Counted from the stretch's first letter, positions 16,792 to 27,700 are shown. The stretch is DNA of 64,000 nucleotides from an uncultured Eggerthella sp. (GCA_900540345.1 UQFK01000006.1:21897-85896), one strand, 5' to 3'. The notes: generated by a model not told the origin, from the letters alone. A program made the numbers and translations.

Positions 16792-18108
16792 CTATGCAGG
16801 TTTGGCATTCTTGACCCATTTGCCATTACCATCGACATAGTATCTTCCATTGTCAACCCAAGCATTAGTTGCCATAACACCATCGGAGCCAACCCAGTAT
16901 TTACCGCTGATCCACCTGTTCGTAACCATAGGCCCAGTTGTGCTGAAGTAGTACCATTTGCCACTGATCTTCTGCCAACCGGTTTTCATAGCACCTGAAC
17001 TCGCGAAATAGTATTTGACCTCGTTCACATCCTGGAGACCTGTAAGCATCGCGCCGTCGTGACCGAGCAAATAATGCGCATTGCCGATATACGTAAGCGT
17101 ACTTACCGCCATCGCACCAGAGCTCTTGTAGTAATACCACTTACCACTCTCTTTGTTCCAGCCAGTCTTCATGGCACCTGAGCTTGTAAGGTAATACGTT
17201 GCACCACCGATCGTCTGCTTGCCCGTCTGCATGACACCATCGGAAGCCAGGTAATACCATTTACCCTTGACCTTCTGCCAGCCCGTCTTCATCGCACCAT
17301 CAGAACCGTAGTAGTACCACTTATTGCTTACTTTCTGCCAGTTCGTCAACATCCATCCCTTGCTATCGAAACGATACCATTTGCCATTGATGGCGATCGT
17401 CTCGCTTCGTGGGTAATCCTTACCCGTAGCCGCTTTTTGAGATGCGTTGTACTTATACCACCAACGGGAGCCTGACTTCACCCAACCAGACGAAGGATTC
17501 GAGGCCGTTATCCTCACTGAGGTGATCTTAGGTGCCCCGAAGATCGGGCGCTCATTGTAAACATAAGTATTGGATACCATCGTATCGATAACATCCATGC
17601 CACTCACAACACGACCAAATGCGGCATAATCGCCATCAAGCCATGTTGAATCTTTCGTGGTGATGAAGAACTGCGAGCTTGCGCTATTGTAGTTGCTGCT
17701 TCGCGCCATAGAGATAACACCGCGTTTATGTGATATAGGGTTCGACCAGCCATTATTCTTAAACTCGCCTTTGATGGTCTGACTACTGCCACCCGTTCCA
17801 TCGCCCTTAGGGTCGCCTCCTTGGATACAGAAGTCTGCAAAACGGTGGATCGTGAGCCCGTTATAGAACCCCTCTCGTGCTAGCTTCACGAAATTATCGA
17901 CCGTAATAGGTGCTGCACTTCGGTCGAGCTCAACTGTTACCGTGCCATAATTCTCAAGGGTGATCTCTGCGAGATACTTATCAGAGTCAGCTGCATAGGC
18001 CTTTTCAGGAGATTACACCATGGCAATACCGACACATAGAACAAGGCTCGCAAAAAGAGCGACAAAAGATGCCTTGAGCTTTGAAGGCTTGTTTTTCACG
18101 TCTTCCAT
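16792..18108 (-). pseudogene. Secreted cyclophilin with cell-wall-binding repeats, interrupted by an in-frame stop
   Basis: Peptidyl-prolyl cis-trans isomerase (cyclophilin) domain followed by about ten cell-wall-binding repeats of roughly 20 residues (GWQKVKGKWYY.. type). The reading frame from ATG 18108, with AGGAG 7 bases upstream, encodes MEDVKNK and a hydrophobic signal segment, then hits TAA at codon 32 (18013-18015). Directly after it the same frame continues through SPEKAYAAD, a normal cleavage region, and the cyclophilin start YLAEITLENYG. No other defect is seen over 438 codons. The next Met (17889) is inside the domain, so a functional secreted product would need readthrough or a sequence error. 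IHRF and the IQGGDP substrate site are intact. Confidence 0.85.
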
Positions 18109-18229
18109 ACGGTCTCCTCTCAGTGACGCATATTGTTAAACAACTTAGTGAGCTATTAAATGCTACCGAATTGTAACTTTAGGCGTAGAGAGAATCAATC
18201 CATACAGAGAAACACTCATAGGAAGAACG

Positions 18230-18706
18230 CTATTTGATGACAAGAATTGGTACGGTCGATTCGCGAAGCACCGCGTAACTAACCGAACCGATCACGCCGC
18301 GAATCGCCCCAAGACCTCGCGATCCCATCACGATAAGATCAGCTCCGATCTCCGTTGCGAATTCGATGATGTCGTCAGCAGGCGTATAACCAGGAATAAC
18401 ATCGATAGAAACTTGGTCTTCAATACCCTCGAGTGCAACCCCGAGACCAGCTTTTACCTTTTCGGATTCTTCGGCGATAGTCCTGTTGTAGAGATCCATG
18501 ACATCTTCGACCGAAAGCAGGTACTGCTCTGGATCAAAAGACGAATTATTGAAGCTTGCGGGAAGCTGAGCATTGGGATGTGTGGTCACGAAAACTACAT
18601 GAACACGAACCTCTGGATCAGCAAGTGCAAAATCGCGAGCCTTCATGACCGCATCTACTGCATGATCAGAGCCATCGTATGCCACGACAATATTATTGAA
18701 AACCAT
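18230..18706 (-). CDS. Universal stress protein, UspA family
   Basis: ATP-binding UspA-type protein, 158 residues. It opens NNIVVAYDGSDHA and ends with GSRGLGAIRGVIGSVS, the G-2x-G-9x-G(S/T) nucleotide loop, then VLRESTVPILVI. ATG 18706 is chosen because family similarity begins there; AAGGG lies about 11 bases upstream. It appears to be monocistronic, divergent from the TetR gene at 19080. The function of individual UspA proteins is not predictable. Confidence 0.92.
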   Translation of the reverse strand: MVFNNIVVAYDGSDHAVDAVMKARDFALADPEVRVHVVFVTTHPNAQLPASFNNSSFDPEQYLLSVEDVMDLYNRTIAEESEKVKAGLGVALEGIEDQVSIDVIPGYTPADDIIEFATEIGADLIVMGSRGLGAIRGVIGSVSYAVLRESTVPILVIK

Positions 18707-19079
18707 TTGATTTACCCTTTTCCTTCTCAAACAAGCTGGCGATAAAGGCCAGCATAACCCCTTTTCCATAAGCCTCATTCTCCCCTGAATCAGGCCTCGC
18801 CATAAGTCTATCATTCTTAGATAATTTCAGATGGATCAGAATCATCTTGTAACGATAGGACGAAGTTCTCCCGGTAAGTTGCCGAATCACCGAAGCAGTT
18901 CTTCCTTCCATGAAGCTCGTTCACAAGAGCGTCCTTCGAATGCACTCACTTTTCGTTCTACGTGAAGAGCGCTTATTGCAAAAAACTATATATGTTTATC
19001 CTGCGCATTGGACCCTTTTCTCTCACTGCAATTTGCTATTATGAGTATTTGAACTGGGAAAATAGGATAAGGATCCCTT
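18707..19079. other. Intergenic region between divergent uspA and tetR-type genes
   Basis: No gene supported. It must hold both promoters and perhaps the TetR operator, but I see no convincing -35/-10 pair or clear palindrome. TATTAT at 19037-19042 is a possible -10 for the regulator gene. Confidence 0.4.
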
Positions 19080-19748
19080 ATGGCGTTGAAGAATAAGTTC
19101 ATTTCCGCCCAAGAAAGCCATGCGCAAGTTACGCGAGAGAAACTGCTTGAGACCGCTATCGATCTGGTCAATCAGCATGGCATGCGCTATCTGACTATTC
19201 GTAATATATGCGATGAAGCAGGTATCTCTACTGGTAGTTTCTATAATCTCTTCGATGGAAAAGACGATCTTGTCGCTTACTATCTTCGTAATGTCTTCAC
19301 TTCGTACAAGCAAAAAGCAGAGGAGCTTGCCGTTGGCCACACCTCTCTTGAACGCATTATCCTTATCTATCGGTTCTATATCGATTGTGTTCTAGAAACA
19401 GGCCTTGAATTTATCTCAGGGCTCTATTCCTCTATCAACAATCCGGTCTTTAATTTTCTCGAACGTGAAGTTGAAAAAGAGCTCGTGCTTGGTCGCGTAC
19501 GTCAGGATCTTGAAGCGGGACTCGCTGCAGGCGAAATCGTTGACACGATTAAGGTGAATGAAGTTCTTCTGCGGATCGCCATCATCATCACAGGCAGCAT
19601 CTTTTACTGGTGCGCCTTCAATGGTCGCATCGACCTTGCCTACCAGGCAGACTCAATGCTCCAAGACTATCTTCGCACGATCGCGGCTGATCGAGATGTC
19701 TCGTTCAATATCCCGCCCCTCACTCCCACCGAAGGAGCGCTCATCTAA
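19080..19748 (+). CDS. TetR/AcrR family transcriptional regulator
   Basis: DNA-binding regulator of 222 residues. The N-terminal helix-turn-helix is canonical: TREKLLETAIDLV, LTIRNICDEAGISTGSFYNLF, GKDDLVAYYL (about residues 19-68). The remainder is an all-helical ligand or dimerisation domain without a recognisable ligand pattern. AAGGAT about 6 bases before ATG. No target gene is adjacent on the same strand; uspA is divergent and might be regulated, and the ATP synthase operon is convergent. Confidence 0.93.
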   Translation: MALKNKFISAQESHAQVTREKLLETAIDLVNQHGMRYLTIRNICDEAGISTGSFYNLFDGKDDLVAYYLRNVFTSYKQKAEELAVGHTSLERIILIYRFYIDCVLETGLEFISGLYSSINNPVFNFLEREVEKELVLGRVRQDLEAGLAAGEIVDTIKVNEVLLRIAIIITGSIFYWCAFNGRIDLAYQADSMLQDYLRTIAADRDVSFNIPPLTPTEGALI

Positions 19749-19860
19749 CGAGCTTGTTAAGCTCTATCGATCCTAAAGATCGCATGCTTTAAGTTCGATT
19801 TTATCTTGCTCATTTTTCGAGCTGTCGTTCTCAACCTTGGTTGTAGGACAAAATGCAAAG

Positions 19861-19896
19861 CAAAAGGGCCCTCCCATTTGGGAGAGCCCTTTTTTG
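19861..19896 (-). terminator. Bidirectional terminator between atp operon and TetR gene
   Basis: Long stem AAAGGGC-CTCCC / GGGAG-GCCCTTT (arms around 19863-19875 and 19880-19893, one central mismatch), with TTTTTT on the plus strand and TTTTG on the minus strand. It would end both the atp operon and the convergent regulator gene. Confidence 0.8.
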
Positions 19897-19919
19897 CTGG
19901 TACGAATTCGAGAACCAGA

Positions 19920-20348
19920 TTAGACGTACTGATCCTCTTTTTCCTTTGCTGCAAGCTGCACCTTGCACCAGCGCAACTTACGAGTCAAAACGGATCGGGA
20001 AATAACACTGTCTTCGGAGAGATTCGCGATGCGCTCTTCAAGAACAGGAATTTCCTTATTGAGCTTATCAAGGTTAATACGATTGAGAGCTCGAGTCTTG
20101 TCGCAGAGAACGATAACGCGCTCACCGAGAACCTGAACATAACCACCCATGATGGCAGCGCTCAGAGTGGTTCCACCCTCTTGCTTGGTGCGAGCCCAAA
20201 TGACGCCATCCTTCAAAGCGGAGACGAAAGGCTCGTGATTCGCCATGATACCCAGTTCTCCTTCAGAGCCTGGAACCATAACAGAGTAGAGAGAGCCGGA
20301 ATAGAGCACCTGGTTCTTTGCTACAACATCACAGATAATCTCGGACAT
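19920..20348 (-). CDS. atpC: ATP synthase F1 epsilon subunit
   Basis: Last gene of the F1Fo operon: the epsilon subunit of the central stalk, which can inhibit ATP hydrolysis. The 142-residue protein has the N-terminal beta sandwich (VVAKNQVLYSG, PGSEGELGIMANHEP) and a C-terminal two-helix region (LNKEIPVLEERIANL). GAGGAG precedes the ATG, 2 bases after the atpD stop. A terminator follows. Confidence 0.95.
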   Translation of the reverse strand: MSEIICDVVAKNQVLYSGSLYSVMVPGSEGELGIMANHEPFVSALKDGVIWARTKQEGGTTLSAAIMGGYVQVLGERVIVLCDKTRALNRINLDKLNKEIPVLEERIANLSEDSVISRSVLTRKLRWCKVQLAAKEKEDQYV

Positions 20349-20350
20349 GA

Positions 20351-21793
20351 TTACTCCTCGTTCTTGAGCTGCTCGTAAGCCTCATAAACGTCTTCGATGC
20401 CGCCCTTCATACGGAAGCACTGCTCAGGGATCTCGTCGCAATTACCCTTAAGAATCTCGTCGAACGAACGAATGGTGTCCTCGAGCTTGACGTAAGAGCC
20501 ATCCTGGCCAGTAAACTGCTTTGCTACGTGGAAGTTCTGACCGAGGAACTGCTGAACCTTACGAGCGCGGTTAACGATGATCTTCTGCTCTTCAGAAAGC
20601 TCGTCCATACCGAGGATCGCAATGATGTCCTGCAGGTCCTTGTACTGCTGCAAGATCTCCTGAACACCAACCGCAACACGATAGTGCTCTTCACCAACGA
20701 TGTCGGGATCGAGCGCGCGAGAAGTCGACTCGAGCGGATCAACAGCAGGATAAATACCCAGCTCAGAGATCGCACGGGAAAGAACGGTCTTTGCGTCCAA
20801 GTGTGTAAACGTTGTTGCAGGAGCAGGGTCAGTAAGGTCGTCAGCAGGAACATAGACAGCCTGCACAGACGTGATGGAACCCGTCTTGGTAGACGTGATG
20901 CGCTCCTGAAGCTCGCCCATCTCGGTTGCAAGCGTAGGCTGGTAGCCTACAGCAGAAGGCATACGACCAAGAAGCGCGGATACCTCAGAACCTGCCTGGG
21001 TAAAGCGGAAGATGTTGTCGACGAACAACAGAACATCCTGGCCCTGGTCACGGAAGTACTCTGCTTCAGTAAGGCCAGCAAGACCAACGCGAAGACGTGC
21101 TCCGGGAGGCTCGTTCATCTGACCATAGACCAAGCAGGTCTTGTTGATAACGCCAGAATCGCTCATTTCGAGGAACAGGTCGGTACCCTCGCGAGTACGC
21201 TCGCCTACGCCGGTGAATACTGACGTACCACCATGCTCTTGAGCGAGGTTGTTGATAAGTTCCTGGATGATAACGGTCTTGCCAACGCCTGCGCCGCCAA
21301 ACAGACCAGTCTTACCACCCTTGATGAAGGGCTCGATCAGGTCGATCGCCTTGATGCCCGTCTCAAAGATTTCAGTCGTGGTAGTGAGCTCATCATAAGC
21401 TGGTGCCGCACGATGGATAGGCATCCATTCTTTAACATCTGGCATTGGCTTACCGTCAACCGGCTCGCCCACTACGTTCCAAATACGACCAAGGGTCTCA
21501 GGGCCAACAGGCATCATCATAGGTGCGCCAGTGTCCTGAACTTCAAGGCCGCGTGTCAAGCCGTCAGTAGACGACATTGCAACTGCACGGACCAAATCGC
21601 CTGGGAGGTGCATCTGGACCTCCAAGACCAATTTGACGTGACCGATGGGGGTGTCGGCGTCGATGTGAAGTGCGTTATAGATCGCAGGCATCTCGCTCGG
21701 AGCGAATTCAACATCAACAACAGGACCGACGACACGGACGATATGTCCGATACCACCCTTGGCTGCAGGTGCATTATTTGTTTCTTCAGCCAT
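20351..21793 (-). CDS. atpD: ATP synthase F1 beta subunit
   Basis: Catalytic subunit of F1, 480 residues. Walker A GGAGVGKTV is near residue 166, followed by the GERTREG arginine/glutamate loop, LLFVDNIFRF Walker B, and the DELSEEQ motif near the C-terminus. The ATG overlaps the atpG stop (TAATG), so translation is coupled. N-terminal Ala/Asn-rich leader of about 10 residues before the beta barrel is unremarkable. Confidence 0.98.
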   Translation of the reverse strand: MAEETNNAPAAKGGIGHIVRVVGPVVDVEFAPSEMPAIYNALHIDADTPIGHVKLVLEVQMHLPGDLVRAVAMSSTDGLTRGLEVQDTGAPMMMPVGPETLGRIWNVVGEPVDGKPMPDVKEWMPIHRAAPAYDELTTTTEIFETGIKAIDLIEPFIKGGKTGLFGGAGVGKTVIIQELINNLAQEHGGTSVFTGVGERTREGTDLFLEMSDSGVINKTCLVYGQMNEPPGARLRVGLAGLTEAEYFRDQGQDVLLFVDNIFRFTQAGSEVSALLGRMPSAVGYQPTLATEMGELQERITSTKTGSITSVQAVYVPADDLTDPAPATTFTHLDAKTVLSRAISELGIYPAVDPLESTSRALDPDIVGEEHYRVAVGVQEILQQYKDLQDIIAILGMDELSEEQKIIVNRARKVQQFLGQNFHVAKQFTGQDGSYVKLEDTIRSFDEILKGNCDEIPEQCFRMKGGIEDVYEAYEQLKNEE

Positions 21794-22710
21794 TAGTCCT
21801 CCAAAGCTTCGGCGCCACCAACGATCTCGTTGAGTTCTGTGGTGATTGCGCCTTGACGTACACGGTTATAAACACGATTGAGCGTTTCAATCATTTCATT
21901 GGCGTTATCCGTCGCATTCTTCATAGCATTACGACGAGCAGCCTGTTCGGCTGCAGCCGAGTCGATCAATACATAAAACAGATAACCTGCCATGTATTCT
22001 GGCAACAACTGATCCAGAACCTCAGTCTCGTCAGGCTCGTATTCGAACGAGCCCTGAAGATCGGGGTTGTCTTGATCGGTTTCGGTGATAGCACCGTAGT
22101 TGAAGACAGCCCCTTCAGGCCTGAATGATGCCAGATTGATCGGCAGCAAGATCTCTTCGACCAACTGCTGTTCCGCAGCGTTCTTCGAGTGGTTGTAAAG
22201 TACGAAAACTTCATCAAGCTCGCCCGCGGTGTACTTTTCGATGCAGTAGTCGGTCAGGGTATCGGATTCCTCGACACGAGGATCAGCCGAAAGATCCCTG
22301 AAAGCCAGAACGGTATCAGCGTTGCGATATTTGAAGTAGGCGATAGCCTTCTTGCCGCACGCAGCAACCGTAACGTTCTTACCCTCTGCCTTGCATTCCT
22401 TCATGATCTTATCAGCACGACGCAGAACGCTTGAGTTAAAGCCGCCAGCCAAGCCACGGTCGGAAGTGACCGCAATGATGAGCGTATTCTTGATCTCATC
22501 ATGTGGCTTGGTGAGCACAGCATTGGTCTCACCAAGGAGCGAGAGGTTAGAGAGCAGCTCATACATCGCATTACGATAAGGAGTTGCGTGCTCTACACGC
22601 TCCATAGAATGGCGGATCTTCGCTGCCGCGACCATCTGCATGGTACGCGTGATCTGCTTCGTCGATTCGACGGAGTTGATGCGCCTTTCGATGTCGTGAA
22701 GGTTTGCCAT
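21793..22710 (-). CDS. atpG: ATP synthase F1 gamma subunit
   Basis: Rotating shaft of F1. 305 residues with the conserved N-terminal helix (IERRINSVESTKQITRTMQMVAAAK), SDRGLAGGFN, and the C-terminal helix ending YNRVRQGAITTELNEIV. AAGGAAGG precedes the ATG. Between atpA and atpD, the standard order. Confidence 0.97.
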   Translation of the reverse strand: MANLHDIERRINSVESTKQITRTMQMVAAAKIRHSMERVEHATPYRNAMYELLSNLSLLGETNAVLTKPHDEIKNTLIIAVTSDRGLAGGFNSSVLRRADKIMKECKAEGKNVTVAACGKKAIAYFKYRNADTVLAFRDLSADPRVEESDTLTDYCIEKYTAGELDEVFVLYNHSKNAAEQQLVEEILLPINLASFRPEGAVFNYGAITETDQDNPDLQGSFEYEPDETEVLDQLLPEYMAGYLFYVLIDSAAAEQAARRNAMKNATDNANEMIETLNRVYNRVRQGAITTELNEIVGGAEALED

Positions 22711-22722
22711 GAGTGCCTTCCT

Positions 22723-24281
<1,559 letters not shown>

Positions 24282-24288
<7 letters not shown>

Positions 24289-24857
24289 TCACCTCCATCT
24301 GTCTTTTCTTTCAGCACGATGCGCGCCCTATCGAACTGCGAGCGAAGGCTCGCGTCGATGTAGTTACCCATCGTGGACATGACGATGCCACCCATGATAG
24401 AAGGATCCTTATGCTCAACAAGCACGCAGTCCCTTCCCAGGTCGGCTTGAATCTTGTTAGTAATTACAGTTCGCAAGTTGTCATCAAGATCAACAACCGT
24501 CGTTACATCAACAACATTGAAATCGAGCTTGGAAATGATGAGGTTCTCGTAGTCTGCATAGACTCGGCGAAGCTTTTCGACATCGCCGCGAGAAGCCATT
24601 ACCACCAGAAGCTCGACTAGGATCGGGTTGTAACCTTCGAACACATTGCGCGCGATCTCGCTACGCTGCTCAGGGCTATAGACCTCGTCGTCCAAAGAAA
24701 GACGAAGCTTAATGTTGGTGGACATGAATTCCAGGATCTGGATCAATTGGTTGCGAACCTCAACGACAGCATCTCGTCCGCCGGCTGCATAAGCACCGTC
24801 GAGAGCAGCGTTAGCATAGGCTGCAATTATTTCATTGATGACGTGACGATTAGGCAT
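24282..24857 (-). CDS. atpH: ATP synthase F1 delta subunit
   Basis: Peripheral-stalk subunit linking F1 to the b subunits, 191 residues. The N-terminal helical domain (INEIIAAYANAAL) and the C-terminal part ending in the family pattern DPSIMGGIVMSTMGNYIDASLRSQ-type segment are clear. The gene overlaps both atpF (8 bases) and atpA (7 bases), as expected in a tightly coupled operon. Confidence 0.93.
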
Positions 24858-25461
24858 TTAGACTACCTGCCTCTTTCACGTAGCGCTCGATGAGCTTGCG
24901 ATGCTCTTCGTCGCTGAAATCTTCGCCGATTACACGCGTAGCAACGTCAACGGACAGATCAACCACAGAGGACTGCAGGTCGCTGATCGCCGTTTGCTTC
25001 TCAGCCTCAATAGCGACTTTTGCCTTTGCGACGATAGCGGCAGCTTCTGCTTGAGCCTTCGCTTTCATCTCGGACTCCATCGCTTCACAGGATTGACGAG
25101 CATTATTGAGCATTTGCTGAGCTTGAGCCTTAGCGCCCTCAAGCTGTTCGCGGTATTCTGCCAGCAAACGTTCGCTTTCCTGGCGAGCCTCTTCAGACTT
25201 CTCCAGAGAATTCTTGATGGTCTCTTCACGCTTCGTGATCATGCGGTCGAACAGCGGCCAACCGAACTTAGCGAGAATGATCCACAAGATAATGAAGGCG
25301 ATGAGCATAGGAATGAATTCATCCATATGAGGAAGAATCGCACTGATTCCCGCGCTCTCTTCAGCAGCGAATGCAGGCAGAGGGCAAATTGCGGACGCAC
25401 CAAGCAAGGCGACAAAGCCGCTCGTGCAGTTGCGTACATATTTGCTTACAGTTGCGTTCAA
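24850..25461 (-). CDS. atpF: ATP synthase Fo b subunit with signal-peptide-like N-terminus
   Basis: Peripheral-stalk b subunit, 203 residues. The membrane helix (about 50-70, FIPMLIAFIILWIILAKFGWP) and the long charged helix are standard. Before it lies an extra hydrophobic stretch (about 14-31) ending CPLPAFAAEES, which looks like a cleavable Sec signal peptide. TTG start with AAGGAGG about 9 bases upstream. The extension could set the orientation of the N-terminus outside the cell. It fits between atpE and atpH. Confidence 0.94.
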   Translation of the reverse strand: MNATVSKYVRNCTSGFVALLGASAICPLPAFAAEESAGISAILPHMDEFIPMLIAFIILWIILAKFGWPLFDRMITKREETIKNSLEKSEEARQESERLLAEYREQLEGAKAQAQQMLNNARQSCEAMESEMKAKAQAEAAAIVAKAKVAIEAEKQTAISDLQSSVVDLSVDVATRVIGEDFSDEEHRKLIERYVKEAGSLNA

Positions 25462-25513
25462 TTCGCTTGCCTCCTTCTTATCGATTGGAAATTACGTACC
25501 TTGTAGGTGACTT

Positions 25514-25732
25514 CTAACCGATGAAGAAGAGAACCAAGCCGAGCAGTGCCAAAGCCTCGGACATTGCAGCACCGATGAAGAAGTAGCCCATGAGCTGACC
25601 CTTCATTTCTGGCTGACGAGCAGCAGAGACGCACAAACCGTAGGTAGCGATGCCGATACCGATACCAGGACCGATAGCTGCGAGGCCATAGCCTACGACC
25701 TTGAGTGCTGCGAGAACAATAGTGAGTTCCAC
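25514..25732 (-). CDS. atpE: ATP synthase Fo c subunit
   Basis: Proteolipid of the rotor ring, 72 residues in two membrane helices around the polar loop ARQPE. The ion-binding carboxylate is Glu59. The Gln of sodium-type rings is Ile here (GIGIG rather than GVGQG) and Glu59 is followed by Ala, not Ser/Thr, so coupling is probably to protons. I start at GTG 25732, because AAAGGAGGT lies 5-6 bases upstream and the resulting length is normal; the in-frame ATG at 25774 overlaps that ribosome binding site. Confidence 0.95.
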   Translation of the reverse strand: MELTIVLAALKVVGYGLAAIGPGIGIGIATYGLCVSAARQPEMKGQLMGYFFIGAAMSEALALLGLVLFFIG

Positions 25733-25866
25733 AATTACCTCCTTTGTTGAATGAAGACCTATTTCTTCATTCACGTCTAATACTTCCAGCTGTTCTTTCT
25801 TTTCGTACCAGCTGAATACCTTGATGAGTTCGCCTGTTCCTAGAAGCGCGCTTCAAACATCATTCA

Positions 25867-25899
25867 ACAGGCAGGGCAAATCCCCCGAAGCACGCCTGT
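25867..25899 (-). other. Hairpin between atpB and atpE
   Basis: Inverted repeat ACAGGC (25867-25872) with GCCTGT (25894-25899) in the 174-base gap between atpB and atpE, the only long gap inside this otherwise compact operon. There is no T-run, so a processing or stability element is more likely than a terminator. Confidence 0.35.
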
Positions 25900-25906
25900 C
25901 CGTTTC

Positions 25907-26695
25907 CTAGTGAGGATGGATGGCCATACCGATATAGGACGAGGACAAGATAGTGAATACATATGCCTGCAAGAACGCGACCAGCGTCTCGAGGGCATAC
26001 ATGAAGAAGAGTAGGAAGAACCATGCGATAGCAGGAATGCCGACAACAAAATCCATGCTGAAGACCGCAGTCTGCAAGAAGATGGTGGTAGCAAGAGAGA
26101 ATACCGCCAAGATCATATGACCTGCCAGCATATTGCCATAAAGACGGACGGCCAACGTAAGGACACGAATGACCATCGAAACGAACTCGAGGAACCAGAT
26201 GACCGGGATCATCGGACCGGGAACACCGTGCGGTGCGAAGCTCTTCATGTATTTGAAGAACCCGAGCTGCTTGAATCCATAGAAGTTAAAGTAAATGAAC
26301 GAAACGAGTGCGAGCGCCCACGTGATCGAGATAGTGCCCGTTGCTGCCTTCGCACCCGGTATCAAGCCGATAACATTAGCGAACAGGATGAAGAAGAACA
26401 ACGTGCACAGGAAAGGAATGTGCTTCTTGTAACCTTCGCCGATAACATCTGCGCCAACACTGTTGGAGATGAAGTCATAGCCATATTCGAGGATGGCGGT
26501 GAACTTCTTATGAGGAATGAACTCCAGCTTGCGAGCGCCGATGAGCACTACCAGCAGGACCACTGCAAGAGCGATGAACATATACAGCGTGTACTGCGAG
26601 ATGTTCCATCCGCCAATGGAAAAGAGCGTCGCCGATTCGAAGTTGGCATATAAGCCTTGCGCCTCCTCGACGAATTTCGCCAATGCTTCACCCAT
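25907..26695 (-). CDS. atpB: ATP synthase Fo a subunit
   Basis: Stator subunit forming the ion half-channels, 262 residues with five to six membrane helices. The essential Arg is in AVRLYGNMLAGH near residue 184. The family pattern FVFFMYALETLVAFLQAYVF-like C-terminal helix is present (ALETLVAFLQAYVF). ATG 26695 with AAGGAA upstream. First core gene of the atp operon after the small membrane protein. Confidence 0.96.
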   Translation of the reverse strand: MGEALAKFVEEAQGLYANFESATLFSIGGWNISQYTLYMFIALAVVLLVVLIGARKLEFIPHKKFTAILEYGYDFISNSVGADVIGEGYKKHIPFLCTLFFFILFANVIGLIPGAKAATGTISITWALALVSFIYFNFYGFKQLGFFKYMKSFAPHGVPGPMIPVIWFLEFVSMVIRVLTLAVRLYGNMLAGHMILAVFSLATTIFLQTAVFSMDFVVGIPAIAWFFLLFFMYALETLVAFLQAYVFTILSSSYIGMAIHPH

Positions 26696-26718
26696 TGAGA
26701 TTCCTTACCTTTCCGTAC

Positions 26719-27018
26719 TTATTTCTTCACGCGCTTTTTCTGAAGCACGTTTTTATAAACCACATAAAGAGAAGTTACGGCCACGAGCGTGATGATCTCT
26801 GCGACAGCGAATGGAACGACCGATCCGCGCGCTATAACCGCACACACGATGAGTGCGATGGCTACGACCACTAATGAAACGAAAAACCCTGCTAGACCAT
26901 AAAGACCTGCATTGAGTGGAGACATCGACGTCGACCTGCGTGAAAGCCTTAGAGCAACGAATAAAGGAATGAAACCGACAACGCCGGCTACGATTCCCAA
27001 CACGATTGCAGCGATCAT
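26719..27018 (-). CDS. Small membrane protein in the atpI position
   Basis: Protein of 99 residues with three hydrophobic segments (about 2-24, 35-60, 65-88) and a basic tail (KKRVKK). No clear similarity to AtpI is visible, but its place directly before atpB, 23 bases away, is where atpI (a c-ring assembly or ion-handling factor) usually lies. ATG 27018 is chosen; a TTG at 27033 is also in frame and neither has a strong ribosome binding site. A role in ATP synthase assembly is inferred from context only. Confidence 0.7.
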   Translation of the reverse strand: MIAAIVLGIVAGVVGFIPLFVALRLSRRSTSMSPLNAGLYGLAGFFVSLVVVAIALIVCAVIARGSVVPFAVAEIITLVAVTSLYVVYKNVLQKKRVKK

Positions 27019-27154
27019 TCGACCAACTCTCAATATCTGTAGAAACTACACACTTCTTGACCCCCTGAAGCATAAACCAACCGTTCAAAGGTCGTTCATT
27101 AGTTCCGATAAGATGCTCGAATCAAGGGTAAGTGGTGAAATGAATGTGTTCAGG

Positions 27155-27631
27155 CTAATCTTGGTCGAATACGCGCAGTCTAATGCCTGATTCTTCAAGA
27201 AGCTCCATAGCAAGTTCATCAGGATAGGGGTTCTTATAGACGATCTCCTCAATGCCTGCATTAATGAGCATCTTGGCACACACAACACATGGCTGCGTGG
27301 TCACATATATAGTAGAGCCCTCGATATTGATACCGTAACGAGAAGCCTGGAGCAATGCGTTTTGTTCGCCGTGAAGGCCGCGACAGATCTCGTGGCGCTG
27401 ACCAGAAGGCACGCCAAGCTGTTCACGCAAGCAACCCGTCTCAGCGCAGTGTCGAAGACCAGTCGGCACACCGTTATAGCCTGTCGCTAAGATACGGCGA
27501 TCTTTCACGATGACCGCTCCGACCGCACGTCGCAAGCAGGTTGTTCGCGTTGCAACCTCTTCTGCAAGCTTCATGAAATATTCGTCCCATGAAGGACGCG
27601 TATCGACGAATGATCCGGTGTTCTCTTCCAT
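27155..27631 (-). CDS. dCMP deaminase (ComEB-like)
   Basis: Zinc-dependent deaminase supplying dUMP for thymidylate synthesis, 158 residues. RPSWDEYFMKLA opening, catalytic motif LHGEQNALL (His zinc ligand and Glu), and TQPCVVCAKM (two zinc Cys). The usual HAE is HGE here. A further Cys/His cluster (HCAETGCLRE, HEICRG) matches the extra zinc site of this family. It lies between upp and the atp operon, in a row of pyrimidine and one-carbon genes. Confidence 0.92.
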   Translation of the reverse strand: MEENTGSFVDTRPSWDEYFMKLAEEVATRTTCLRRAVGAVIVKDRRILATGYNGVPTGLRHCAETGCLREQLGVPSGQRHEICRGLHGEQNALLQASRYGINIEGSTIYVTTQPCVVCAKMLINAGIEEIVYKNPYPDELAMELLEESGIRLRVFDQD

Positions 27632-27700
27632 AGGATGCTCCTTTATCGGTACCGCTCGTTCAAGTATACGCGAGCAGGCAAGCAGTTGTATTCGTGCCTA

